Numbered from the stretch's first letter, positions 26,253 to 36,288 are shown. The stretch is DNA of 64,000 nucleotides from Paraburkholderia adhaesiva (GCF_021390575.1 NZ_JAJEJQ010000003.1:171001-235000); one strand, 5' to 3'. Notes: generated by a model from the letters alone, not told the origin. Program-made: numbers and translations.

Positions 26253-27947
26253 ATGGTCACCCGAGCGGCGTCGATGCTCCGGCTCACAAACAGACTCGCG
26301 AGCGAAACGAACCTCCGGCTCACCCGAGCAAATGACAACGATCTAAAAGAACGCAAGCGGAGACCACGAGTGCACCCTGAATTGCTCACCACCCAGGGAG
26401 AAGTTTCTCTTCCCGCGGGAACGATGCTCGTTTCGACGACCGATACTCGGGGAGTAATCACAAGCTGCAATGACGCTTTCGCTGAGGCAAGCGGCTTTTC
26501 CAGAGAGGAGCTTCTCGGACAGCAGCACAGCATCGTCCGCCATCCCGACATGCCACGCGAGGTGTACCGGGACATGTGGGCAACCCTGAAGAAGGGAGAG
26601 TCCTGGATCGGTGTGCTGAAGAACCAGGTCAGGAGCGGACACCATTGCTGGGTTCAGGCCGGCATCACGCCCGTTTTCGAAGGAGTCGACATCGTCGCGT
26701 ATCGCGCGGTCCAGACCGCCGCTTCGCGCGAACAGGTCCGGGCTGCCGAAACCGTATACGGCACCTTGCTGAACGAGCAAAACACCGGCCGGCACGCGCA
26801 TCACCTTCAATCCGGGGTAATCGTCCGCACGGACATGGCCGGGCGGCTCGGACGCCTCGTGCACCCGACCATGAAGACGCAAACCTACCTGTTGACGTGC
26901 GGTCTCGCCATACTGGGCATGGCGATCGGCGTACTCATCGTTGGCGGCGTCTCGTCGATCACGTTGCCACGTGCGGGTATCGGATTCGCGGCCTGTATCG
27001 CATTGGGCTTTCTCGCCGAATATCGCATGCGCTACATGTTCATCTTCCCGCTACGCCGATTGCTGGGCGTGGCCACCCGGCTCGCGAGGGGTGATCTCAC
27101 ACACACTATCGACAATAGCTGGAAGCCCACCGGCGTGGTCGGCAAACTCGAGCAGTCCGTGAATCAGGTGAGCCTCAATATGCGCGCGATTGTCGGCGAC
27201 GCGCGCAACCAGATGGCAAGAATGGGCGACGCGACAACGACCGTGTCCGAGGGCAGCCGCAAACTCTCGGCGCGGGCCGAATCGCAGGCCTCAAGTCTCG
27301 AGCAGTCGGCAGCCTCGATGGAGCATATGGACGCCAACGTTCGGCAAACCGCCGAAGCCGCGCGCCAGGCCGCCAATAGCGCCGGGAATGCTCGTGCCAT
27401 CACCGAGGACAGCGGTCGCGCCGTAGACGCCATGACGCAAACGATGCAGGGCATTACCCAGGCATCACGAAAAATCGGCGAGATTATTCAGGTTATCGAA
27501 GGGATCTCATTTCAGACCAACATACTCGCGCTCAATGCGGCGGTTGAGGCGGCGCGAGCCGGTGAGCACGGACGCGGCTTCGCGGTTGTCGCCAGCGAAG
27601 TACGCAGCCTTGCAGGCCGTGCCGCGACGGCTGCCAAGGAAATCGCCAGTCTCATCGTCGATTCGACCCATCAGGTCGAAGAGGGCTGCAAGCTCACTGA
27701 ATCCGCACGAGAGAAGATGCAACAAGCCGTTCAGGCAGTGCGCGACGTCAATACGCTGATCGACGCGATCAATTCGGCCACCGCCGAACAAAGCACCGGA
27801 ATCTCGGAGATCAAACAGGCTCTGGATCACCTCGGTGATTTGACGAACCAGGATACGGCGCTCGTGAACAACTTCTCAATCTCCGCCGACAAGCTCGCAA
27901 ACAACGCGCAGGCCGTAATCGAAACAGTCGGTATGTTCAGGATCTGA
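26253..27947 (+). CDS. Methyl-accepting chemotaxis protein with N-terminal PAS domain (Aer-like)
   Basis: 564-residue receptor. A PAS domain (about 55-150; TRGVITSCNDAFAEASGFSR, RHPDMPREVYRDMW) is of the Aer FAD-binding type. Two adjacent hydrophobic segments (about 205-260) form a membrane hairpin, followed by a short HAMP-like part and the methyl-accepting signalling domain with the conserved hairpin tip (VIEGISFQTNILALNAAVEAARAGE split across 410-435). It lacks a C-terminal CheR-docking pentapeptide. Probably senses redox or energy state and signals to CheA. The start codon is uncertain because no clear ribosome site is seen. Confidence 0.9.
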   Translation: MVTRAASMLRLTNRLASETNLRLTRANDNDLKERKRRPRVHPELLTTQGEVSLPAGTMLVSTTDTRGVITSCNDAFAEASGFSREELLGQQHSIVRHPDMPREVYRDMWATLKKGESWIGVLKNQVRSGHHCWVQAGITPVFEGVDIVAYRAVQTAASREQVRAAETVYGTLLNEQNTGRHAHHLQSGVIVRTDMAGRLGRLVHPTMKTQTYLLTCGLAILGMAIGVLIVGGVSSITLPRAGIGFAACIALGFLAEYRMRYMFIFPLRRLLGVATRLARGDLTHTIDNSWKPTGVVGKLEQSVNQVSLNMRAIVGDARNQMARMGDATTTVSEGSRKLSARAESQASSLEQSAASMEHMDANVRQTAEAARQAANSAGNARAITEDSGRAVDAMTQTMQGITQASRKIGEIIQVIEGISFQTNILALNAAVEAARAGEHGRGFAVVASEVRSLAGRAATAAKEIASLIVDSTHQVEEGCKLTESAREKMQQAVQAVRDVNTLIDAINSATAEQSTGISEIKQALDHLGDLTNQDTALVNNFSISADKLANNAQAVIETVGMFRI

Positions 27948-28000
27948 GAAGTGTTAGCGTAAGGGATGAATCGCGCCGATCGCACGAGGCGCGCGCGACC

Positions 28001-29254
28001 TCACCCCTGTGCCTTCGCAACGCCGGCCATGGTACGCACCTTGTCGGCGGTCAGGCGCACCGCGTCGATCATCGCCCGAGCAGCCGGCGACGGTACGCTG
28101 CCCGCACGCATGATGATGCCAATGTCGCGCCGCGTATCCGGCATCGCAATGTCGATGATCGATAGCTGCCCCGTCATGCATTCGTAGTAGAGCTGCTGGG
28201 TCGACAACACGGCAACCATATCCGTCTGCAGCAACAGTCCACGAATGACGGCGAGGTCGGCCGTCTCCACGGTCGGCATCGGTACCTTGAGCTTGTGACG
28301 CTTGAAGAGTCCTTCAAAGAGCAGGCGCGTCGGTGCGTAGCTGCGCGGCAGAATCCATTGCACGCCCGCCAGTTGCGCAAACGTGACGTTGCGCACTTGC
28401 GCAAGCGGGTGGCCAGCACGCACGAGCACGACCAGGTCTTCTGACATGAGCCGCTCGTTGACGAGTCCACTGCCAGCGTCGGTCGGGCGCAGCGCACCCA
28501 GCACAAAATCGATGTCCCCCGCACGCAGACCCGCTACCAGGGTTTCATACGCACTTTCGTCCGTGGTGATTTTCACGCCGGGATATTGGGCCGCAACCCG
28601 TGCGATGGCCTGCGGCAGAATCAGCGTGCGCGCGAGCGGCAAGGCCCCGACAGTCACTTGTCCCTGAATCGTGCCGCGCAGCGCGGCAATATCGTCGGAT
28701 ATATGCCGCAATTCGTTGAGTGCACGACGAACGTGGAGGACAAACGTCTCGCCTTCGGCCGTCAGCAACGAACCGCGTGGACTGCGATGAAAGAGCGGCG
28801 TGCCCGCACCGGCTTCGAGGATGCGAATGGCGTTGCTCACCGCAGGCTGGCTGATGCCAAAGGCGTGCGCGGTGGTCGGCATGTGGCGGTGGCGCGCAAG
28901 CGCCACGACCAGTTGCAGGCGTCGGGTGTTCAGCAAAAACGAGGGAATTGCACCGACCTTCGTGGCGCGTCGCCCCGTCTGCTGCGACGCGCACCAACCG
29001 GCCAGCGTTTCCAGTTCCGCGAAGATGCGCTCGCAGCGTTGCAGCACGACGCGTCCCGCCGGGGTCGGCAGCATGCCCGCCGCGCGCCGTTCGAACAGAC
29101 TTTCACCAATGGCAGTCTCGAGTTCCTGCAAGGAACGCGTGACCACCGATTGCGCACGAAAGAGCGTCGTTGCGCTGCGCGTGACGCTGCCCGTTTGCGC
29201 GACCACACGAAACGCCCGCAGATGAGAAAGGTTCAGTTGGTCTCGATTGTCCAT
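28001..29254 (-). CDS. LysR-type regulator with two tandem HTH domains
   Basis: 417-residue protein, about 110 longer than usual LysR regulators. A first LysR HTH spans about residues 8-70 (LSHLRAFRVVAQTGSVTRSA ... SLFERRAAGMLPTPAG). A second, equally complete one spans about 109-170 (RRLQLVVALARHRHMPTTAH, SQPAVSNAIRILE, LFHRSPRGSLLTAEG). A standard effector-binding domain follows. ATG 29254 is chosen because the longer frame adds 29 unlikely residues. It precedes, on the same strand, nothing, and lies downstream of the aromatic-acid MFS gene; control of the gallate cluster is inferred. Confidence 0.85.
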   Translation of the reverse strand: MDNRDQLNLSHLRAFRVVAQTGSVTRSATTLFRAQSVVTRSLQELETAIGESLFERRAAGMLPTPAGRVVLQRCERIFAELETLAGWCASQQTGRRATKVGAIPSFLLNTRRLQLVVALARHRHMPTTAHAFGISQPAVSNAIRILEAGAGTPLFHRSPRGSLLTAEGETFVLHVRRALNELRHISDDIAALRGTIQGQVTVGALPLARTLILPQAIARVAAQYPGVKITTDESAYETLVAGLRAGDIDFVLGALRPTDAGSGLVNERLMSEDLVVLVRAGHPLAQVRNVTFAQLAGVQWILPRSYAPTRLLFEGLFKRHKLKVPMPTVETADLAVIRGLLLQTDMVAVLSTQQLYYECMTGQLSIIDIAMPDTRRDIGIIMRAGSVPSPAARAMIDAVRLTADKVRTMAGVAKAQG

Positions 29255-29602
29255 CGCCACGTATCCGGTCACGCCGGTAGCCGTCTTGGGCCGGCCGGCA
29301 CTTCCACCGCAATGCACGGGCGAGCGCACTTCCCCCTTCATTTGCGGATCGACTCACTCAGACGCTACGCGCCTCGTGTGGCCCATCGACTCTTCGAATG
29401 GCCGCTCGCCCATACTGGTCCGCCATTCTAATGCCTTCGACATCCTCGAAGATTCGATGAATCCTTCAACCCGCAACTGCGCAACGCGCCCCGCGATTTT
29501 CACGCGGGTCTGCAGTGACCACGGATACGACGGTCGCCCCCCTGTTGGGCGATTTCCATTTGCCGGGCGCAGCCGCGCGATTGCGACATGCGCCCGCGAA
29601 CA
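29255..29602. other. Intergenic region upstream of tandem-HTH LysR
   Basis: No gene recognised in about 350 bp between the LysR start and the MFS stop; presumably holds the LysR promoter. Confidence 0.4.
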
Positions 29603-30952
29603 TCAATGTGCAGCGCTAACCTGAGGCGTCGCCTCTTCAGACCGCGTGCGTTGCGACACCAGAATGGCAATTGCCGCGAGAACAGCCGGCACGGCGAGCA
29701 TGCCGAGAATGGCACCGAATTGCCAGCCAAGTCCGAGCAAGGCACCACCGATGGCGGACCCGAAGATGCTGCCGAAACGGCCCATGCCCAGCATCCAGCT
29801 CACACCCGTGGCACGTGCAGCAGTCGGGTAGCGACCGGGCGCATAAGCGTTGAGGCCCGTTTGCGCACCGCTCATGCAGAAGCCGGCTGCAAATACGAGC
29901 AGCGCGAGCGACGACGACAAAGCACCCAGGCCGCCGAGCACCAGCACGCAGACTCCGCCGCCCAGATACGCGAGGCTGATGACGCGTGCGGGACGAACCT
30001 TGTCCATGAACCATCCAACCAGCACAGCGCCGATCGTGCCGCCGATCTGGAACATGGCCGTGACGTTGGCGGCCTGCGTGATCGAAAGACCAGCGTCCTT
30101 GATCAGCGTCGGGAGCCAGCCGGTCAACAGATAGATGACGAGCAGGCCCATGAAGTAGGTCACCCACAAGGCCAACGTCATTACGCCGTAGCCCTGCGAG
30201 AAAAGGATGCCAATCGGCTTGCGGGTGGGCAGTGACGGCTCAGTCGATACGAAGGTCTCCTGTCCGGTGAACTGTGCACCCGTGACACGGTTGAGAATCG
30301 CACTGATGCGCGCGGACGCTGCACCGCGTACCGCAAGCAGACGCGCCGACTCAGGCAGCAGCCAGATCTGGAGCGGAACGAGAACCAGCGGAATAGTGCC
30401 GCCGAAAATCAACACCGAACGCCAGCCATAGTTCGGAACGAGCCATCCGGCAGCGAAGCCGATCAAGGCCGAGCCGAGATTGAAGCCCGTGAACATGATC
30501 GTGATGAGCAATGCGCGCTTGCGTTGCGGCGAGTACTCGGAGAGCAGTGTCGTCGAGTTCGGCATCGCTGCGCCGAGACCGATACCGGTCAGCACGCGCA
30601 GCACGGCCATCGACACCGGCGACTCCGTAAACGCAGTCAGGATCGTGAAGACGCCGAAGAGGAACACCGAACTGATCAGCACCGTCTTCCGCCCGATCTT
30701 GTCCGACAGGGGTCCCGCGACGAGCGCGCCGATCACGAGGCCGATGGGTGCCGCACTCATGACGAGCCCGAATTCCGGGCGCGAAATGGCCCATTGATGA
30801 ATGATCGATGGCGCGATGAAACCCATGATGGCCACGTCCATCCCGTCGGCGGTCACCGCGAGAAAACACAACGCGACCACCAACCACTGGTAGGCCGAAA
30901 TATGGCGTTCATCAATGAACGCTTTGATGTCAATTGTCTTGCTGCCAGACAT
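29603..30952 (-). CDS. MFS transporter, aromatic acid:H+ symporter family (gallate/4-hydroxybenzoate type)
   Basis: 449-residue inner-membrane carrier with 12 predicted helices. AAHS-family features are the N-terminal FIDERHISAYQWLVVALCFL, the acidic residues in TM1 ADGMDVAIMGF, and the MFS loop GPLSDKIGRKTVL between TM2 and TM3. Family members such as PcaK and GalT import aromatic acids. Its position beside gallate catabolic genes points to gallate or protocatechuate. CAGGAG precedes the ATG. Confidence 0.9.
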   Translation of the reverse strand: MSGSKTIDIKAFIDERHISAYQWLVVALCFLAVTADGMDVAIMGFIAPSIIHQWAISRPEFGLVMSAAPIGLVIGALVAGPLSDKIGRKTVLISSVFLFGVFTILTAFTESPVSMAVLRVLTGIGLGAAMPNSTTLLSEYSPQRKRALLITIMFTGFNLGSALIGFAAGWLVPNYGWRSVLIFGGTIPLVLVPLQIWLLPESARLLAVRGAASARISAILNRVTGAQFTGQETFVSTEPSLPTRKPIGILFSQGYGVMTLALWVTYFMGLLVIYLLTGWLPTLIKDAGLSITQAANVTAMFQIGGTIGAVLVGWFMDKVRPARVISLAYLGGGVCVLVLGGLGALSSSLALLVFAAGFCMSGAQTGLNAYAPGRYPTAARATGVSWMLGMGRFGSIFGSAIGGALLGLGWQFGAILGMLAVPAVLAAIAILVSQRTRSEEATPQVSAAH

Positions 30953-32351
30953 GTGTAGTCTCCTGTGCGTACTGTGGTCCGCTGCTAGTGGCGCACTACC
31001 GCTGCGCTGATACGGAAAAGCGCGGCGGCATGCTGGTCATCTATTCGCTTCTCTGCGCGTTCCGGCACGCCGTCGTAATGGACGTCCCCTCGCCGGATCA
31101 AGCGTTACCGCCCTTCTCGCACGCGAATGCGATGGGGGGCGTATGAACCGCGGCAAGCCTCCGATGATTGCCGCCGTGACCTGGTCCGATTTCCCGCAGA
31201 TGACGGCTTGTCGGTTGGGGTTTCGACACGTCCGTCGCCTGTGTTCAACGTCGGCACGATAAGCAACTGGGAGACGGGTAAGAAGTGCGGGTTAACCACA
31301 TATAGGGTTCGTGCATGCGCATGCTGCAACGCCAAATGCATGTTCGACGCGTAGTGCTGAATCCCCGGAAGCCGCGTCCTGTAAGGCTGTCGTCGGTGCC
31401 CTACCCGCGGCGTCCTGATCGCACTGCGCCTGGAATCGCATCCCGCGGGATAAGTAAAATGGATGCCGCTCGAAAGGATTCGCAAACGCCCGTTTGTGCC
31501 GTTTCCACGCGCACTGTATTGGCAGCCCGCGATTGATGATCGTAGCGCCCCAAACGCCACCGTTCGACACCAGCCCCGCCGGTAGCGTTATCCAGCGCTT
31601 CACGGCCTGTGCCCGAAGAAAGATGTCTCATTCACGTAGTCTCGAACGGCTGTGATGCGCGTGGTACCGAACGACACACGATGGCCCTGCTCGCCAGACC
31701 TGACGAGCGCGGCCAGACAAGTTCGTTCACGCATCGTCGGCGGCTACATGGCCGCATCAACTTGCGAATACTGTTCGCAGTCTGGACCAGTTCGCTCAAA
31801 CCCGGATCGACGAAACACCCAACCAGGTATCCTTCGCGACACGACTCTTTCGCTACAGAATTGCAACGTCCCCTCAAGCAACATCTAATTTAATTATCGC
31901 TGGACTCGCGACGAGTCTTGAAGTGAACGTTGCGCGCTCACGAATGCCGTTATTGACCATCAACTCAGAAACAAGAAAATACGGTTAATAATCAGCGCAC
32001 TACGACGCACCTCCACGAACCACCCCTTTCGAACCACGCCCGCTAACAATCCGTAATAACCCTGTCGAACAACAGGTTGTCACCTGCGAATTCGCGTGAT
32101 CGCGAGTACTGAGCACGTCTTTCGCCGCGCAATTTCATTTTCTATATTTGGCTCCGCCGCCATCTGGACTACGAACGTGTCGCGGAACTGTTTTCTTCCT
32201 CTGCCGCGTTCATCGATGGACCGGGCGCCCAGCAGCGATCCATAACGAACGCGAAGGCACCAGGAGAAACGGCACAGGCCACGGCGCTACGCATCGCGAT
32301 AGCGGGTGCTACGGGCCTGATACACGAATATAACCAAGGAGAACTTTTCCA
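30953..32351. other. 1.4-kb intergenic region between MFS and porin genes
   Basis: No credible gene on either strand; open frames have unlikely composition. It contains the shared motif at 31450-31467, and an AT-rich tract from about 31880 to 32150 ending in TATATT (32143-32148), which is a possible -10 for the porin gene. A long leader of about 190 bases would then precede the porin. Confidence 0.45.
31450..31467. promoter_or_regulatory. Motif shared with the oxalomesaconate-hydratase upstream region (copy 1)
   Basis: ATAAGTAAAATGGATGCC matches 36675-36692 at 16 of 18 positions in the same orientation. Both lie 390-500 bp upstream of minus-strand gallate genes. Possible common regulator site; function inferred. 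Confidence 0.35.
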
Positions 32352-33446
32352 ATGAAAAAAACGGGAATCGCGCTGGCACTTTCGGCTTGCGTCTGTGCCG
32401 CGCCGGCTGCGCACGCACAAAGCAGCGTAACGCTTTGGGGCATGATGGACACTGGCGTCACGTATGTGAACAACCAGGGTGGGCATTCCAACGTGAAGAT
32501 GGACGACGGCGTCAACGGCCCGAATCTGTGGGGCATGCGGGGCGTTGAAGACCTCGGCGGCGGCACCAAAGCCATCTTCGAACTGGTCAACCAGTTTCAG
32601 ATTGATAACGGCCAGTTCATGCCGAACAAGAGCCTGTTCAGCCGCACGTCGCTGGTCGGGCTGACGAACGACCGGTTCGGCCGCCTGACGTTGGGTAATC
32701 AGTACGACTTCATGACCAACTCGCTTTACTTCGGCGGCAATGACCCGTCGGAGCTTTCCGGTCACTTCTATGATTTCCGTGCCGGTCCTTTCAAGAAACT
32801 CGCACTGCCCCAAAACCCGACGGGTGCATTCGACTGGGACCGCATGGCCGGTGAAAGCCTCAACAACTCGGTCGCCTACGTCACGCCGAAATTCGGTGGA
32901 TTCAGCGCTGGCGCAATGTATGCCTTCGGTGGCGTCGCAGGATCGATCGGCGCTGGCAATGCGAACAGCTTCGGCCTGAACTACGCCGCCGGCGACTTCG
33001 GCGCGAACGCCGCGTACACGAACGTCAAGACCTACGTCGCCGGATCGCCGCAGATCAGCGTGCGGACGTGGGGCGTGGGCGCGCATTACCGTTTTGGCGC
33101 GTGGGTAACGAACGCCCTGTTCACGACCGTCCACAACTCGCTCAATGGCGGCTCTGTATTCCAGGGTTCTGCGGGCGCGCACTATAACTTCACGCCGGCA
33201 CTCAGCGCTGGTGCGTCCTACATGTACATGAAGGGCAACGAGGTGGTGAACAACAACCACGCGCATCAGCTTGCTGCCAACGTCGACTATGCGTTGTCCA
33301 AGCGGACGTCCGTGTATCTCATCGGCGTGTACCAGCGCGCGAACGAAGGCGCGAATGCGCAGATCAACGGTTTCAACAGTGCTGACGGGGCTTCGTCCAA
33401 CGCCACGCAAGCTGTTGCCCGCGTAGGTATCCATACCCGCTTCTAA
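32352..33446 (+). CDS. Gram-negative porin (porin_4 family)
   Basis: 364-residue outer-membrane porin with signal peptide (MKKTGIALALSACVCAAPAA HA, cleaved before QSSVTLWG), the family opening SSVTLWGMMDTGV, a PEFG-type internal repeat of amphipathic strands, and the C-terminal phenylalanine (HTRF) recognised by BamA. Forms a general trimeric diffusion channel. Strong AAGGAG before the ATG and a strong terminator after it. Location inside the gallate cluster suggests that it helps aromatic acids cross the outer membrane. Confidence 0.92.
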   Translation: MKKTGIALALSACVCAAPAAHAQSSVTLWGMMDTGVTYVNNQGGHSNVKMDDGVNGPNLWGMRGVEDLGGGTKAIFELVNQFQIDNGQFMPNKSLFSRTSLVGLTNDRFGRLTLGNQYDFMTNSLYFGGNDPSELSGHFYDFRAGPFKKLALPQNPTGAFDWDRMAGESLNNSVAYVTPKFGGFSAGAMYAFGGVAGSIGAGNANSFGLNYAAGDFGANAAYTNVKTYVAGSPQISVRTWGVGAHYRFGAWVTNALFTTVHNSLNGGSVFQGSAGAHYNFTPALSAGASYMYMKGNEVVNNNHAHQLAANVDYALSKRTSVYLIGVYQRANEGANAQINGFNSADGASSNATQAVARVGIHTRF

Positions 33447-33459
33447 CGCGGTGCGAGTG

Positions 33460-33494
33460 ACCGGCACATATCGTCGATATGTGCCGGTTTTTTC
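33460..33494 (+). terminator. Rho-independent terminator after porin
   Basis: CCGGCACATATCG paired with CGATATGTGCCGG, followed by TTTTTTC. Confidence 0.93.
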
Positions 33495-33833
33495 ATTCAA
33501 CATGCAGACTTCGGTGGATTAGTTCGAAGTGCAAATTGTGTTTTGCATGGACTCGTAGTACTGAAACGCGACCAGCAGTGAGATGCGCTGGTCTACCCCA
33601 CCGTGCCAGAGAATCAGCGTACTGCCGGCTTTCTGGAACGCGGACAGATCGTGATTGGTTGCGTCGTAGATGCGGGTGATTGGCGTGCAGCTAGTTTGGG
33701 TAGAAGCTCGCGTCGTGATTGCCGAAGCTGTCGAGGCTATGCATGGTCGGCGCGTGTGAGATCGACTTACTTATTGCCCGTGCACTACTTGTGCTCCGTG
33801 CTCAAAGCTGCACAACGGGTATCTGCCGCTCAC
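33495..33833. other. Intergenic region, nothing recognised
   Basis: About 340 bp between the porin terminator and the convergent binding-protein gene. No gene or repeat seen. Confidence 0.4.
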
Positions 33834-34559
33834 TTATCGCGGCGCGCAGCCCCTCGCCGGCTCCATGCCATGTGCGCGCTTGACCGCATCGGTCTGATCC
33901 GACGCCAGGAACGCGAGAAAACGCGCAGCGGCTTCCTTTCGCTGCGATGTGGAGCAGATCGCCGCCGAAAAGACCGTGGTGAGCTGGACGTCTGGCGGTA
34001 ACGGCCCGACCACCTCGATTCCGGGTGCGCCCGTTAGTTCACTCAATTGCTGAAAACCGAGTTCGACGTCGCCACTGACAATCAGACTGGCGACGGGTAC
34101 GCCCGGCGGCGCCTGAACGATACGCGAGCCGATCGCTTGTGCAATGCCGAAACGCGCGATCAACTTCAACAAGTGTTCACCGCTCGGGCCTGTCGAGTAG
34201 CCAATTCTTGACGCACGCAGTATCGCGTCGCGCAACGCCGCCGCCGATCCGATATCCGGATGCGGCACACCGGCTGCAACAGCGACGGCCATGCCCGAGC
34301 ACACGATTTCGGTGCGCTCAGCGGCAACATGGCCGTCGACTGCGAGGCGCTCCAGAGCGCCGGACGCCAGCACCACGAAGTCGAATGGCTCGCCAGCCTG
34401 CACGCGACGCGCGGCATCGACGCCGCCAATCGACGTAACACTCACGCGGCAACCCCAACCCGATACGCGCTGGTACTGCTCGATCAGGTCTACCAACAAC
34501 TTGCGCGTCGCCATCGATCCCACGCCGGTCAACGCGTCTTCCAACTTTAGATCGTCCAC
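33834..34559 (-). CDS. ModA-like substrate-binding-domain protein in the gallate operon
   Basis: About 235-241 residues with a type-II periplasmic-binding (ModA/PBP2) fold: LLVDLIEQYQRVSG at the start, FDFVVLASGALERL, GYSTGPSGEHLLKL, and VFSAAICSTSQRKEAAARFL near the end. There is no signal peptide, so it seems cytosolic, and no ABC permease or ATPase is nearby. The start is ambiguous: GTG 34559, or TTG 34532, which has GGAAG at good spacing and fits the shorter homologues. It follows the aldolase by 17 bp in one operon. It may sense or bind a pathway compound; role unknown. Confidence 0.75.
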   Translation of the reverse strand: MDDLKLEDALTGVGSMATRKLLVDLIEQYQRVSGWGCRVSVTSIGGVDAARRVQAGEPFDFVVLASGALERLAVDGHVAAERTEIVCSGMAVAVAAGVPHPDIGSAAALRDAILRASRIGYSTGPSGEHLLKLIARFGIAQAIGSRIVQAPPGVPVASLIVSGDVELGFQQLSELTGAPGIEVVGPLPPDVQLTTVFSAAICSTSQRKEAAARFLAFLASDQTDAVKRAHGMEPARGCAPR

Positions 34560-34576
34560 TGCCGATTGCGTCCCGC

Positions 34577-35260
34577 TTAGTCGATATAGCGCAGCCCTGC
34601 CTCGCGCAGCGGCTCACGCATGTTGTACATATCGAGGCCCAGCACGCCCGAGGCGAGCTTCTCACGCTTCATCGCCTCGTTCGCCTCGCGGGCGACGGCC
34701 GTATCGAGAACCTTCGCGGCGAGCGCAGACGGAACCGCGACCACACCGTCTGTGTCCGCAACGATCACGTCGCCGGGATTGACGAGCGCGCCTGCGCAAA
34801 CGACGGGAATGTTCACCGATCCCACCGTCGCCTTGATCGTGCCTTTCGCGGAAATCGCCTTGCTCCACACCGGAAACTGCATTGTCTCGAGGACATCGAC
34901 ATCCCGCACGCCAGCGTCGATGATCAGCGCTCTCGCACCGCGCGCCTTGAAGCTTGTGGCGAGCAGGTCACCGAAATAGCCATCGGTGCAGTCGGCCGTG
35001 ACCGCCGCGACAACGATATCGCCAGGTTGAACCTGCTCAGCGGCAACGTGCAACATCCAGTTGTCGCCCGGATGCAGCAACACCGTCACCGCGGTGCCCG
35101 ACGCACGCGCACCGCGATAGATCGGCCGCATATACGGCTTGAGCAGACCGGTTCGCCCCATGGCCTCGTGCACGGTTGCCGAGCCCAGTTCGCCCAGTTT
35201 TTCCGCGACGGCGCCATCAGCGCGCGGGATATTGCGGTAGACCACGCCCATTTCGTACAT
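34577..35260 (-). CDS. ligK: 4-carboxy-4-hydroxy-2-oxoadipate aldolase / oxaloacetate decarboxylase
   Basis: 227-residue class II (divalent-metal) pyruvate aldolase of the RraA-like fold. It splits 4-carboxy-4-hydroxy-2-oxoadipate into pyruvate and oxaloacetate and decarboxylates the latter. Family marks are HPGDNWMLHVAAEQVQPGD, GYFGDLLATSFKARGARALI (substrate Arg/Asp region GVRDVDVL) and DVIVADTDGVVAVP. ATG 35260 follows GAAGGGA inside the end of ligJ; only two bases separate the ligJ stop and this ATG. Equivalent names are galC and proA aldolase. Confidence 0.92.
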   Translation of the reverse strand: MYEMGVVYRNIPRADGAVAEKLGELGSATVHEAMGRTGLLKPYMRPIYRGARASGTAVTVLLHPGDNWMLHVAAEQVQPGDIVVAAVTADCTDGYFGDLLATSFKARGARALIIDAGVRDVDVLETMQFPVWSKAISAKGTIKATVGSVNIPVVCAGALVNPGDVIVADTDGVVAVPSALAAKVLDTAVAREANEAMKREKLASGVLGLDMYNMREPLREAGLRYID

Positions 35261-35262
35261 GT

Positions 35263-36288
35263 TCAAAGTCCCTTCGATTTGAGTTGCGCGTCGAGACGCG
35301 GATAGACACGGCGCGCATTGCCTTCGTAGATCTTGTAGCGATCCTCAGCATTGACATGCGCTGCTTCGATATAGCGTTTCGTGTCGTCGTAATAGTGGCC
35401 AGTCTGCGGATCGATACCCCGCACTGCCCCGATCATCTCGCTTGCGAACAGGATGTTGTCCACCGGAATGACGCGTGTCAGCAGGTCGATACCGGGCTGG
35501 TGGTAGACGCATGTGTCGAAGAACACATTGTTCAGCAGGCGCTCCGCTGCCTGGGGCTTGTTCAGTTCCTGTGCCAGTCCGCGGAATCGGCCCCAGTGGT
35601 ACGGCACCGCGCCGCCGCCGTGCGGAACGACAATGCGCAGCGTCGGAAAATCGTTGAACAGATCCGATGTCAGGCATTGCATGAACGCCGTCGTGTCCGC
35701 GTTCAGATAGTGCGAGCCGGTCGTGTGAAAGCACGCATTGCAGCTCGTGCTCACGTGAATCATCGCCGGGATGTCGTACTCGACCATCTTTTCGTAGATC
35801 GGATACCACTGGCGGTCAGAGATCGGCGGACTCGTCCAGTGGCCGCCCGATGGATCGGGATTCAGATTGATCGCGACGTTGCCATACTGCTCGACACATT
35901 TGACCAGTTCCGGAATGCACGTCACAGGATCGACGCCGGGGCTCTGCGGCAGCATCGCGGCCGGCACGAAATTGTCGGGGAACAGTTGGCTGACGCGATA
36001 GCAAAGCTCGTTGCAGATCGCGGCCCACGTGCTCGAAATGTTGAAGTCGCCGATGTGATGCGCCATGAAGCTCGCGCGCGGACTGAAGATCGTGAGATCC
36101 AGGCCGCGCTCGCGCATCAGCTTTAGCTGATTGAGTTCGATCGATTCGCGCAACTCGTCGTCGCTGATCCGCAATTCGGACACTTTCGGCATTTCGGCCG
36201 GGCTGTTGATGCCCGCAATCTGCCGACTGCGCCACTTTGCAAGCGCTTCTGGCGCCGTGGTGTAGTGGCCATGAATATCGATGATCAT
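35263..36288 (-). CDS. ligJ: 4-oxalomesaconate hydratase (amidohydrolase superfamily)
   Basis: 341-residue amidohydrolase-fold enzyme that hydrates 4-oxalomesaconate to 4-carboxy-4-hydroxy-2-oxoadipate in the gallate and protocatechuate 4,5-cleavage routes. The N-terminal metal motif is IDIHGHYTT; others are NLNPDPSGGHWTSPP, IHVSTSCN, VPHGGGAVPYHWGRF and FASEMIGAVRGID. Length equals known LigJ. AGGAG precedes the ATG. First gene of a ligJ-ligK-binding-protein operon. Differs in family from the zinc-type GalB hydratase. Confidence 0.92.
   Translation of the reverse strand: MIIDIHGHYTTAPEALAKWRSRQIAGINSPAEMPKVSELRISDDELRESIELNQLKLMRERGLDLTIFSPRASFMAHHIGDFNISSTWAAICNELCYRVSQLFPDNFVPAAMLPQSPGVDPVTCIPELVKCVEQYGNVAINLNPDPSGGHWTSPPISDRQWYPIYEKMVEYDIPAMIHVSTSCNACFHTTGSHYLNADTTAFMQCLTSDLFNDFPTLRIVVPHGGGAVPYHWGRFRGLAQELNKPQAAERLLNNVFFDTCVYHQPGIDLLTRVIPVDNILFASEMIGAVRGIDPQTGHYYDDTKRYIEAAHVNAEDRYKIYEGNARRVYPRLDAQLKSKGL

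Noticed and set aside
31105..31603. Two minus-strand frames of 100-150 codons between MFS and porin
   Set aside because: No ribosome site, odd composition, no recognisable domain; treated as non-coding.
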